From NCBI GenBank assembly GCA_038501625.1, contig JAZAYU010000035.1, positions 1,746,001 through 1,810,000 on the forward strand: a stretch of 64,000 nucleotides of DNA, in the 5' to 3' direction. The notes below the pieces were generated by a model that saw nothing but the letters and a program-made list of their open reading frames with translations, made no database searches and was not told where the DNA came from. A program made the position numbers and the translations under genes. This document shows, one piece after another, positions 42,801-44,610 of the stretch. This DNA comes from Corbicula japonica. Its lineage: Eukaryota > Mollusca > Bivalvia > Venerida > Cyrenidae. How positions within the stretch are numbered: position 1 is the first letter of the stretch; every line of letters starts with the position of its first letter.

Positions 42801-43691
42801 AAATGTGTTTCTAGTGTTATTTTTTTAAATTTTGTTTCGGGTATGTTGTAAGATCACACCGACGATGTTCTGAAAACGATGTCAGCGTCTGGGTCATTTT
42901 GTTTTCGATTTAAACGAAATTAAAATGGCTTTGTTGCTGCTGTTGAATTTCATCATAGACTTTCGGCGTATACGGAGAAATCAAGATGTCAGAAAGTTAT
43001 ATTTTCCGCGGATATTATCAATAAAAGAAATGCTTAAGTTCCTTATAGAAGCTGCTTGGTTGCCTGAAGTGGTCAGATGGCAAAAGTAGGCTAAGTCATT
43101 TTCACAAATTTTGATCGCTGATAACGCGGATGAATAGTGAATCGGCTGCGATATATAACTAGTTATATATCGAAAATATATAACGGGTGTTATTACACTC
43201 CCACACCGGAAGGTATGTGATAATACAATTTATATCTTGTAATGTGCCTATTTTGGAACTGTTTAGTTTTCAAAAATCTTAGCAGATTATATTTGTATTT
43301 GAAGTAATGAAATAATTATGTCTGTCCACACTACTTTTAAAATAATGTAACCACTTTTCAGATTTTGTTAAATCTCTCGCAACTACCTCATTGCAGTCTT
43401 GATGACAAACTCATAAATCATGTTGTTCAATGTATATGAATCTGATTCTAATAAAAGATATTTTCTGTTCTACAGTTAAATGACACTTATTAAGCTTAAA
43501 CCGTCGCTTTCATTGTCGTTAATATTCATCGCAAATTGAAAGTACCTCTGATATGAAAATATGAATAAAATTTGAAAATAAATTATTTACAAAAAATGTT
43601 GTAATGTTTAATGCATATCACTGTTACCTGATGTAAAATACGAACTAAATATTAGGCAGATAATTGCTGGTGTCATATTCCAGTCTGGCAT
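668..43691 (-). CDS. Giant secreted CCP/Sushi-repeat protein gene, 3' end beyond window
   Basis: This is a multi-exon gene read right to left. In transcript order the exons are 43628-43691 (signal peptide), 41472-41657, 39233-39364, 38746-38883, 38341-38460, 35824-35943, 33951-34132, 32512-32764 (repeated unnamed domains), 31101-31364, 30490-30657, 28754-28921 and then 30 array exons of 168 bp each down to 668-835. All junctions keep the frame. All are phase 1/phase 1 except 33951/32764, which is phase 0. The sum is 6,835 nt, about 2,280 residues with 33 complete CCP domains. CCP modules have four cysteines (1-3, 2-4 pairing) and a conserved Trp, and they bind proteins or glycans in complement regulators, selectins and lectin-pathway proteases. 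No transmembrane or terminal exon lies in the window, so secreted versus membrane-anchored is open. The exon chain is inferred from splice sites and phase; no transcript was available. Confidence 0.85.
1161..1328 (-). CDS. CCP array exon B1
   Basis: Type B between two A exons, with the B-type 3' flank (GGAATTCATAATATTCTTAA). It is part of an A-B-A arrangement that lacks C to G. Confidence 0.87.
1601..1687. repeat. 43/44-bp tandem repeat, 2 copies
   Basis: A 44-bp then a 43-bp copy of the segment containing GTATGTTCCGAAGAGTACCG. The same intron position elsewhere in the array has one copy (for example 6432 and 12010). Confidence 0.85.
1956..2123 (-). CDS. CCP array exon A2, unit 1 start
   Basis: Type A consensus, WSGNPQC. 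NSS and NIT sequons are present. Confidence 0.88.
2446..2613 (-). CDS. CCP array exon C1, unit 1
   Basis: Type C: CSEPTPQNGKANGSVTTFGT, NITGKSIINCQANGTW, ending PQCKKI because a run of A replaces the usual AACATA. The donor is GTAAAA. Confidence 0.85.
2950..3183. mobile_element. Foldback element remnant, unit 1
   Basis: It starts at GATGGTACGGCTACTAGC directly after array intron (AAAAAAGTT) and ends at the truncated D exon. It is the inner part of the element seen whole at 13597-14853; the left arm is deleted here. Confidence 0.8.
3184..3267 (-). pseudogene. Truncated CCP exon D1, unit 1
   Basis: It keeps the acceptor and CGDPTPQNGTANGSVTTFGS through EITCN, then passes into foldback sequence. 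The donor and last two Cys are missing. The breakpoint is the same as in D2 and D4 to within a few bases. Confidence 0.85.
3864..4031 (-). CDS. CCP array exon E1, unit 1
   Basis: Type E: CSDPTPQHGKANSSDTSFGT, AVQITCVTGYTITGSSQIIC, QANGTWSGNPQC. Confidence 0.88.
4349..4516 (-). CDS. CCP array exon F1, unit 1
   Basis: Type F with EIACNTGYNITGK; the other F copies I read have EITC. Splice sites are intact. Confidence 0.87.
4945..5449. repeat. Intronic block between F and G, unit 1
   Basis: About 0.5 kb, GC-richer than the surroundings, from CCACTGGCGCTTGACCAGC to about ACCAAACAGA, present once per unit. It includes CTAATTGGTCGAAC and an inverted counterpart (CTACCAATCAGAC). It interrupts the normal F-G intron and looks like an old non-autonomous insertion carried along by unit duplication. 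Confidence 0.65.
5497..5664 (-). CDS. CCP array exon G1, unit 1
   Basis: Type G with AITCDAGYKISGSSHIIC. The middle sequon is lost. The protein is identical to G3. Confidence 0.88.
5987..6154 (-). CDS. CCP array exon B2, unit 1
   Basis: Type B reference copy: CGDPTPQNGKANGTVTTFGT, CDTGYNITGKSTIICQANGT, WSDNPQCNIL. Three sequons are present. Confidence 0.88.
6741..6908 (-). CDS. CCP array exon A3, unit 2 start
   Basis: Type A with HGIANSS and GYNIAGSS. The Thr to Ala change removes the middle N-glycosylation sequon. Confidence 0.88.
7226..7393 (-). CDS. CCP array exon C2, unit 2
   Basis: Type C: CSEPTPQNGKANGSVTTFGT, CNTGYNITGKSTINCQANGT. It keeps the Asn that C4 has lost. Confidence 0.86.
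8057..8705. mobile_element. Foldback element remnant, unit 2
   Basis: The left arm and left inner part are present (ACAGTGAACACTCGAAAG start). The right arm is missing and the sequence joins the D exon in mid-domain. Confidence 0.82.
8711..8794 (-). pseudogene. Truncated CCP exon D2, unit 2
   Basis: The same truncation as D1 and D4: it ends at the second Cys and runs into ACTGTAT and then foldback sequence. The donor, Cys3, Trp and Cys4 are missing. Confidence 0.85.
9401..9568 (-). CDS. CCP array exon E2, unit 2
   Basis: Type E, identical in protein to E1 and E4. Confidence 0.88.
9887..10054 (-). CDS. CCP array exon F2, unit 2
   Basis: Type F with EITCNTGYNITGK and LANGTWSGKPQC. It is the same as F4. 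Confidence 0.87.
10493..10985. repeat. Intronic block between F and G, unit 2
   Basis: The copy with a short deletion in TCTCACCAAGCTCG (units 1 and 3 read TCTCATCAAAAGCTCG). Confidence 0.65.
11034..11201 (-). CDS. CCP array exon G2, unit 2
   Basis: Type G with AIAIKCDAGYNISGSS, which keeps the middle sequon as NIS. It pairs with G4. Confidence 0.88.
11524..11691 (-). CDS. CCP array exon B3, unit 2
   Basis: Type B with the TVATF variant shared with B5 and the chimera at 24860. Three sequons are present. Confidence 0.88.
12276..12443 (-). CDS. CCP array exon A4, unit 3 start
   Basis: Type A with two private changes, DPTL for DPTP and HGRANSS for HGTANSS. The four Cys and the Trp are intact. 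Confidence 0.88.
12766..12933 (-). CDS. CCP array exon C3, unit 3
   Basis: Type C: CSEPTPQNGKANGSVTTFGT, CNTGYNITGKSTINCQANGT, WSDNPQC. Three sequons are present. The exon is intact. Confidence 0.86.
13597..14853. mobile_element. Complete foldback (long inverted repeat) element, 1,257 bp
   Basis: The arms run about 13597-14060 and 14400-14853 in opposite orientation. Outer ends are CACAGTGAACACTCGAAAG and its complement with small changes. ATGAT directly flanks both sides (13592-13596 and 14854-14858), a probable 5-bp target duplication, and the flanks match an uninterrupted array intron. CGGCTACTAGC occurs twice in the left arm and in inverted form in the right. I see no transposase, so it is non-autonomous. 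Confidence 0.82.
14961..14985 (-). pseudogene. Relic of a lost PQHG-family CCP exon before D
   Basis: On the minus strand this reads the last codons of an A/E-like exon (PQCTII, here with TGTACC) next to the usual 3' flank (AATAAATAATAAATA on the + strand). The sequence then jumps directly to intron (TTTCTTTAAAA). The rest of the exon is deleted. It sits where an H-family partner of D would be expected. Confidence 0.6.
15189..15356 (-). CDS. CCP array exon D3, unit 3: the only complete type D
   Basis: Full length: CGDPTPQNGTANGSDTTFGS, EITCNTGYNITGKSTINC, LANGTWSDNPQCNIL, with donor GTAAAA. It shows what units 1, 2 and 4 have lost. The GSDTTF variant is private. Confidence 0.88.
15965..16132 (-). 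CDS. CCP array exon E3, unit 3
   Basis: Type E with NSSATSF where the other three E copies read NSSDTSF. It may preserve the older state, because A exons also read NSSATSF. Confidence 0.88.
16450..16617 (-). CDS. CCP array exon F3, unit 3
   Basis: Type F with a private CLTNGTW in place of CLANGTW. The cysteine pattern and splice sites are intact. Confidence 0.87.
17046..17550. repeat. Intronic block between F and G, unit 3
   Basis: Almost identical to the unit 1 copy at a 12,101-bp offset. Confidence 0.65.
17598..17765 (-). CDS. CCP array exon G3, unit 3
   Basis: Type G with AITCDAGYKISGSS, which lacks the middle sequon (KIS). The protein is identical to G1 at a 12,101-bp offset. Confidence 0.88.
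18088..18255 (-). CDS. CCP array exon B4, unit 3
   Basis: Type B with TVTTFG and a PQCNIL end, matching B2 (5987). It has three sequons, four Cys and the Trp. Confidence 0.88.
18839..19006 (-). CDS. CCP array exon A5, unit 4 start
   Basis: Type A with PQHGIANSS, the Ile variant shared with A3 (6741). That pairs the start of unit 4 with the start of unit 2. It has NSS and NIT sequons. Confidence 0.88.
19324..19491 (-). CDS. CCP array exon C4, unit 4
   Basis: Type C: CSEPTPQNGKANGSVTTFGT, CNTGYNITGKSTINCQADGT, WSDNPQC. The Asn of the last sequon is changed to Asp (ADGT). The acceptor is TTTCTAAG followed by CTTGC. Confidence 0.86.
20157..20803. mobile_element. Foldback element remnant, unit 4
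   Basis: The same truncated form as in unit 2, at a 12,098-bp offset. Confidence 0.82.
20811..20892 (-). pseudogene. Truncated CCP exon D4, unit 4
   Basis: Only the transcript-5' half remains: acceptor, CGDPTPQNGTANGSVTTFGS and EITC. The second half, with Cys3, Trp, Cys4 and the splice donor, is replaced by foldback-element sequence ending CCCCGTTACAAATA. Skipping it would join phase 1 exons in frame, so the gene need not be broken. Confidence 0.85.
21498..21665 (-). CDS. CCP array exon E4, unit 4
   Basis: Type E: CSDPTPQHGKANSSDTSFGT, AVQITCVTGYTITGSSQIIC, QANGTWSGNPQC. It is identical in protein to E1 and E2. It has NSS and NGT sequons; the middle sequon is lost (YTIT instead of YNIT). 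Confidence 0.88.
21984..22151 (-). CDS. CCP array exon F4, unit 4
   Basis: Type F: CGDPTPQNGKANGSVTTFGT, EITCNTGYNITGKSTINC, LANGTWSGKPQC. It matches F2. The acceptor is TTTCTAAG. Confidence 0.87.
22578..23080. repeat. Intronic block between F and G, unit 4
   Basis: It shares the TCTCACCAAGCTCG deletion with unit 2. Confidence 0.65.
23129..23296 (-). CDS. CCP array exon G4, unit 4
   Basis: Type G: CSDPTPQHGRANSSAKSFGS, ATAIKCDAGYNISGSSHIIC, then QANGTWSDNPQC. It differs from G2 by Ile to Thr before AIKC. The donor is GTAATA after an ATTA end. Confidence 0.88.
23619..23786 (-). CDS. CCP array exon B5, unit 4
   Basis: Type B: CGDPTPQNGKANGTVATFGT, CDTGYNITGKSTIICQANGT, then WSDNPQC. It shares the TVATF variant with B3 (11524), which supports the unit 2/unit 4 pairing. 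It has three sequons (NGT, NIT, NGT). Confidence 0.88.
24370..24537 (-). CDS. CCP array exon A6
   Basis: Type A consensus: CSDPTPQHGTANSSATSFGT, IAIACDTGYNITGSSQIICQ, then ADGTWSGNPQC. It carries NSS and NIT sequons. It forms the right border of unit 4 and is nearly identical to A2. Confidence 0.88.
24860..25027 (-). CDS. CCP array exon C/B chimera
   Basis: The transcript-5' part and right flank are type B (CGDPTP, TVATFG, CDTGYNITG). The transcript-3' end and left flank are type C (NCQANGTWSDNPQC and the CTTAAGCGTTTTTA flank). The switch lies near 24910-24925, where B and C share sequence. The reading frame, four Cys and splice sites are intact, so it should encode a normal CCP. It joins A6 to A7 where a full unit would have C, D, E, F, G and B. 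Confidence 0.85.
25301..25473. repeat. 43/44-bp tandem repeat, 4 copies
   Basis: Four consecutive copies at 25301, 25345, 25388 and 25431 of the segment that is single in most units and double at 1601. Confidence 0.88.
25739..25906 (-). CDS. CCP array exon A7 (PQHG family)
   Basis: This is the outermost and most divergent type A copy: IACETGYNITGKSQIMCQAN, then GTWSGNPQCTIL. It has gained the NGT sequon that other A copies lack (they read ADGT). All four Cys and the Trp are intact. Lower similarity at the array edge fits less homogenisation there. Confidence 0.85.
26222..26362. repeat. Direct repeat copy 1 (with 26786-26935)
   Basis: It starts TTTTTAACCAGCGAAGCTGG, which contains the hairpin AACCAGC-GAA-GCTGGTT, and ends CGTGTTAAAGTTGG. 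Copy 2 has about nine extra bases after ATCAAACC. Confidence 0.85.
26552..26608. repeat. Inverted repeat hairpin, about 23-bp stem
   Basis: ATATTCCATACCTCCGTGTC and its reverse complement face each other across about ten bases (CCGACGTGGA). Outer parts also pair weakly (GTCCGC with GCGGAC). Confidence 0.85.
26786..26935. repeat. Direct repeat copy 2
   Basis: Nearly identical to 26222-26362, with the same start and end motifs. The two copies bracket about 420 bp with a hairpin, like terminal repeats of a small element, although LTR hallmarks (TG..CA ends, primer site) are not evident. Confidence 0.85.
28458..28520. repeat. Short inverted repeat
   Basis: GCGAACAGTTTAAATCCTAA faces GATATGGATCTAAACTGTTC about 20 bases further on. 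It is probably part of an interspersed repeat. Confidence 0.5.
28754..28921 (-). CDS. Exon 11: CCP domain, type C-like
   Basis: The exon is 168 nt, phase 1 to phase 1. It opens CSDPTPQNGKANGSVTTFGT and ends GTSTINCQANGTWSDNPQC. The donor GTAATC is kept, but the array flank that normally follows (ending CGTTTTTA on the + strand) is found 2.5 kb away at 26220-26228. A large insertion therefore lies only a few bases past the donor. The CSDP start instead of CSEP separates it from the other C copies. Confidence 0.85.
29598..29752. mobile_element. Palindromic MITE-like element in intron
   Basis: GGATATCAACCTCGTACATC at the left faces GTACTCGGTTGATATCC at the right. Both arms contain GGTGTTTCTGTGTAG or its complement. 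The centre holds GAGCGCTTCGCGCTC, a further small palindrome. There is no coding capacity. Confidence 0.75.
29842..29877 (-). pseudogene. Broken CCP exon, relative of exon 10
   Basis: Minus strand: TTTGCAG, then ACTGTGGACCTCCTCCTAC, encoding CGPPP as in exon 10. A stop (TCGTAAGAG) follows after nine codons and the rest is missing. The flank to its right also resembles the one to the right of exon 10. It is a dead duplicate. Confidence 0.65.
30186..30420. repeat. Duplicated intron flank, pair with 30765-31000
   Basis: CAGTATTCTTTGTGTTTTTA and CCTTCAAATGTCTTTTCGAT recur with changes at about 30770 and 30915. The stretch is the flank of a duplicated CCP unit of exon 9/10 age. Confidence 0.55.
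30490..30657 (-). CDS. Exon 10: second CCP domain
   Basis: The exon is 168 nt, phase 1 to phase 1, with acceptor TTTGCAG and donor GTACAA. It encodes DCGPPPSLSNGKIAVNGNTT, then YGSSASVTCDSGYKTNQSSV, then LCTNSGIWEMAACYII. All four Cys and the Trp are present. The DCGPPP start is the classic CCP opening and differs from the CxDPTP of the array, so this domain predates the array expansion. A broken relative lies at 29842-29877. Confidence 0.85.
31101..31364 (-). CDS. Exon 9: Cys-rich segment plus first CCP domain
   Basis: The exon is 264 nt, phase 1 to phase 1, with acceptor GCTACAG and donor GTATTG. About 30 residues rich in Cys (GWVFACCHGAFVAPGCRLCY) precede a CCP starting at CEKTPTIMYG. The CCP cysteines sit in CEKTP, KVTCEFGYN, SIICLSTGDW and NANC, with the Trp in GDW. 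NNST and YNTT give sequons. This is the most divergent CCP of the gene and lies next to the beta repeats. Another AG eight bases further in is possible and would shorten the exon slightly out of frame, so the one given is preferred. Confidence 0.7.
31365..32511. other. Intron 8 of the CCP gene
   Basis: About 1.15 kb. Imperfect repeats of GTGAAAATA/TATTTTCAC type occur around 31530-31670 and may be a decayed foldback element. No exon is recognised. Confidence 0.5.
32512..32764 (-). CDS. Exon 8: most complete copy of the unnamed repeat (R3)
   Basis: The exon is 253 nt, phase 0 in and phase 1 out, with acceptor TTTTGCAG and donor GTGAAA. It encodes VIANDGANAGFMFPGSGSLA, YSTYSEATPCSYGGLVYAYS, NQSVRFWRPGSAYGSIICIQ, DVFGNGTNSQASSNVRLFML and SWIT. 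Blocks in order are NDGANAGFMFPGSGS, YGGLVYAYxxxxVRFWRP, GSIICIQDVFGNGTN and VRLFMLSW. It has NQS and NGT sequons and two Cys. The regular beta pattern suggests a sandwich or jelly-roll lectin-like fold; no family name is claimed. Confidence 0.75.
32765..33950. other. Intron 7 of the CCP gene
   Basis: About 1.2 kb of AT-rich sequence between the two exons of R3. I see no repeat or gene in it. Confidence 0.5.
33951..34132 (-). CDS. Exon 7: end of repeat R2 and start of R3
   Basis: The exon is 182 nt, entered in phase 1 and left in phase 0, the only such junction found in the gene. It encodes LFDGTDGSGISVTITSASLE, then VFAWTFSSLYPESYAI, then TASFINEISAPFFEVREDSF and TRTW. ISVTITSASLEVFAW closes R2. 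The rest opens R3, so two pieces that are separate exons between R1 and R2 are fused here, probably by intron loss. The donor is GTAAAT directly after the TGG codon. Confidence 0.7.
34556..35522 (+). mobile_element. 5'-truncated LINE in intron 6, antisense to the gene
   Basis: An open frame at 34556-34948 (taa 34946-34948) encodes the end of a non-LTR reverse-transcriptase protein: SLLIEKGRHIGLAREQRTCF, then YCNDQIENEYHFILVRPF, YYSLRERYID. The terminal Cys-rich motif is C-x2-C-x8-H-x4-R, with the expected last Cys replaced by Arg. About 570 bp of 3' UTR follow and end with GGGCCGGAGGCCTGCATCAC and GAATGAATCTTGAATCTTG, a typical LINE tail. Confidence 0.75.
35824..35943 (-). CDS. Exon 6: central part of repeat R2
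   Basis: The exon is 120 nt, phase 1 to phase 1, with acceptor TTTTCAG and donor GTACGC. It encodes AGIIIYATYSAQHAGYVVYG, then YDGNYIRLWAPSLTSPSPG. The motif G-Y-V-V-Y-x-Y-x-x-x-x-I-R-L-W-A-P is the best-conserved block of the repeat family. The preceding intron is long (about 2.4 kb) and holds a Tc1/mariner-like MITE. Confidence 0.75.
36249..36805. mobile_element. Tc1/mariner-like MITE in intron 5
   Basis: About 557 bp with terminal inverted repeats of about 26 bp: CTCAACAAAAATGAAAAGTA at the left, and the complement of CTGAACAAGAATAAAAAGTA at the right. TA flanks both ends (36247-36248 and 36806-36807), as in Tc1/mariner elements. No transposase is seen. Confidence 0.75.
36808..38340. other. 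Remainder of intron 5
   Basis: AT-rich sequence with no recognised gene or element. The MITE lies at its left end. Confidence 0.45.
38341..38460 (-). CDS. Exon 5: first part of repeat R2
   Basis: The exon is 120 nt, phase 1 to phase 1, with acceptor TCAAAG and donor GTAAGT. It encodes DKYSYLELTHGLGESPSLII, then CRIRFPANTTNYAGFYADSV. HGLGESPSLI is the counterpart of HGLGETPLLV in exon 2. It carries one unpaired-looking Cys, and NTT is a possible glycosylation site. Exon borders fall at the same place in the repeat as in R1, so the domain was probably duplicated with its introns. Confidence 0.75.
38746..38883 (-). CDS. Exon 4: end of repeat R1 and linker
   Basis: The exon is 138 nt, phase 1 to phase 1, with acceptor TTCGCAG and donor GTATTT. 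It encodes ANASFWIGPNQDYSSNSAWF, then RVRAWKESSLPPADF. The end strand AWFRVRAW corresponds to SLEVFAW in R2 and VRLFMLSW in R3, closing each repeat with an aromatic/Trp strand. NAS is a possible N-glycosylation sequon. The Ser/Pro/Thr-rich tail is a likely linker to R2. Confidence 0.7.
39233..39364 (-). CDS. Exon 3: central part of repeat R1
   Basis: The exon is 132 nt, phase 1 to phase 1, with acceptor TTAAAG and donor GTAAGT. It encodes HQIRDDDYQEAFGNVVYVYD followed by SKSVIVSAPVRYNHY. The core NVVYVYDSKSVIVSAP matches GYVVYGYDGNYIRLWAP in 35824-35943 and GLVYAYSNQSVRFWRP in 32512-32764, so it is the same structural segment in three repeats. R1 lacks the Trp that R2 and R3 have before the final Pro. 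A nearer AG (CACCAG) would put a stop in frame, so the upstream acceptor was chosen. Confidence 0.7.
39365..41471. other. Intron 2 of the CCP gene
   Basis: About 2.1 kb, AT-rich. It contains one copy of a dispersed repeat at 39966-40012. Small open frames here lack any recognisable motif or splice context. Confidence 0.5.
39966..40012. repeat. Dispersed repeat copy (pair with 41949-41992)
   Basis: GGCTGTGTCTTCTGCATGCG then GCCATTCCCGACATGCATAT. The second copy differs at a few positions and lies in the next intron in the same orientation. Confidence 0.7.
41472..41657 (-). CDS. Exon 2: first part of unnamed repeat domain R1
   Basis: The exon is 186 nt, phase 1 to phase 1, with an AAG acceptor and a GTGCG donor. 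It encodes HALISSPDFDSGWLTIEAAD, then SLARKNISHGLGETPLLVDV, then QVKAIDGPNKDYIFQATG. The signature HGLGExP followed by a hydrophobic beta strand recurs in the exon at 38341-38460 as THGLGESPSLIICRI, which shows internal duplication. NIS is a possible N-glycosylation site. Hydrophobic/polar alternation suggests beta strands. I do not recognise a named family; the pattern resembles repeats I recall from secreted molluscan proteins, but that is memory, not a search. Confidence 0.75.
41949..41992. repeat. Dispersed repeat copy (pair with 39966-40012)
   Basis: GGCTGTGTCCTGTGCATGCG then GCCATTCCTGATATGCACAT. Confidence 0.7.
42328..42436. repeat. 47-bp-stem hairpin in intron 1
   Basis: Arms 42328-42374 and 42390-42436 pair almost perfectly (ATTTTATACTGAAATTATTA, and so on) around a 15-bp loop. 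The surrounding 1 kb may be part of the same foldback element. Intron 1 otherwise holds no recognised gene. Confidence 0.85.
43149..43172. repeat. Perfect 24-bp palindrome
   Basis: CGATATATAACT followed by its exact reverse complement. It lies in intron 1, about 450 bp from the signal-peptide exon. Its role is unknown. Confidence 0.85.
43628..43691 (-). CDS. Exon 1: start codon and signal peptide
   Basis: ATG is at 43691-43689. Twenty-one codons and one base follow, ending in a GT donor (GTAACAG). The peptide is a short polar start (MPDWNMTP) followed by a hydrophobic core (AIICLIFSSYF) and TSG, a typical secretory signal peptide with a likely cut near the exon border. The second Met (codon 6) is also a possible start and would leave the core intact. 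The exon ends in phase 1 with a G that joins the GT of the next exon to make Gly. Sequence to the right has no obvious further coding exon, so this is probably the 5' end of the coding region. Confidence 0.75.
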
Positions 43692-44125
43692 GTCTGTACT
43701 TCCTCGTCCTCTAATTACATTCTTTTCAACCTAAATTGTCAAAATGTAAAAGTATATACTTTATATCGCTCTTATTCAATTATCGGTGATCGCAATAGAA
43801 AGATATTTTGCGCATGACCGTGAAATAGCGATAGATATATAAAAAATAAACGTATTCAATATTAATTTAAAAACGTTCTTCTTCAAGTTAATGAATATTT
43901 GCAGATCTTCAAAAATAAGTTATATCTTTAAGATTGTTGTGATTCTGTACTAAAATCAAGAGTAATTTTAATCAATTGTTTGTCCGCTCAACATGCAAGA
44001 ATGTTTACAAATTTTAAAACGGTTTAATATATAGGAATGATTGCACGACTTGTGTTACATACAGATTTAATAGTCAGTGTGCATTCGGCCCTAAGAATGT
44101 AAATTTGTTGACTTGTTATTATATG
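43692..44125. promoter_or_regulatory. Upstream region of the CCP gene
   Basis: The 5' UTR and promoter should lie here if exon 1 is the first exon. AT-rich; several TATA-like strings occur (for example at 43754 TATACTTTATA on the + strand), but none can be singled out. An AG before AATGTAATTAGAGG leaves room for a 5' UTR intron. Confidence 0.3.
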
Positions 44126-44261
44126 TTAATAAATAAGTGATTTGATATTGGCCCTGTTATTTGTCCGAGGGCAGTCGTATTGGCCCGAGGCCGAAGGCCG
44201 AGAGCTAATACGACTGACCCGAGGACAAATAACAGGGTCAATATCAAATCACGTATTTATT
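44126..44261. mobile_element. Foldback element, about 66-bp arms
   Basis: Arms 44126-44192 and 44195-44261 are near-perfect inverted repeats with GTGATTTGATATTG at the outer ends and GGCCGAAGGCC at the centre. Confidence 0.85.
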
Positions 44262-44564
44262 GACAATTTTGTTAAATAACCACAAGTATTTGATCCAAGC
44301 CAGAAAATGCTTGTGCATTTTGTGAAATCTTCACGTTGTAAATTTATGACACGTTCGGTTTTAGACTCTTACTCAGTAGTTTTCAGTAAATAAACGTCAA
44401 TCAATTAATGTTTGAAAACTTAGTATATTTTATTACGCAAAATCTCTGCGTCGAAAAATAGAAAACAAAATGGCTGCCGTTTCCTAGAGTTTCTTGCTGA
44501 AATCTTTATCACTTTTTCGGCACTGCCTTATTAGCCAATCGAATTGCTTCAAATGCGGACTTTA

Positions 44565-44610
44565 TATCATTAACACTTTTCGGCTCGGGGCCGACTAAGT
44601 GTTAATGATA
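44565..44610. repeat. Hairpin, related region to 44126-44261
   Basis: TATCATTAACACTTTTCGGC faces CCGACTAAGTGTTAATGATA. GGCCCTGTTAT(A/T) follows and also occurs in the foldback at 44150, so the two may be ends of one 0.5-kb element. Confidence 0.7.
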
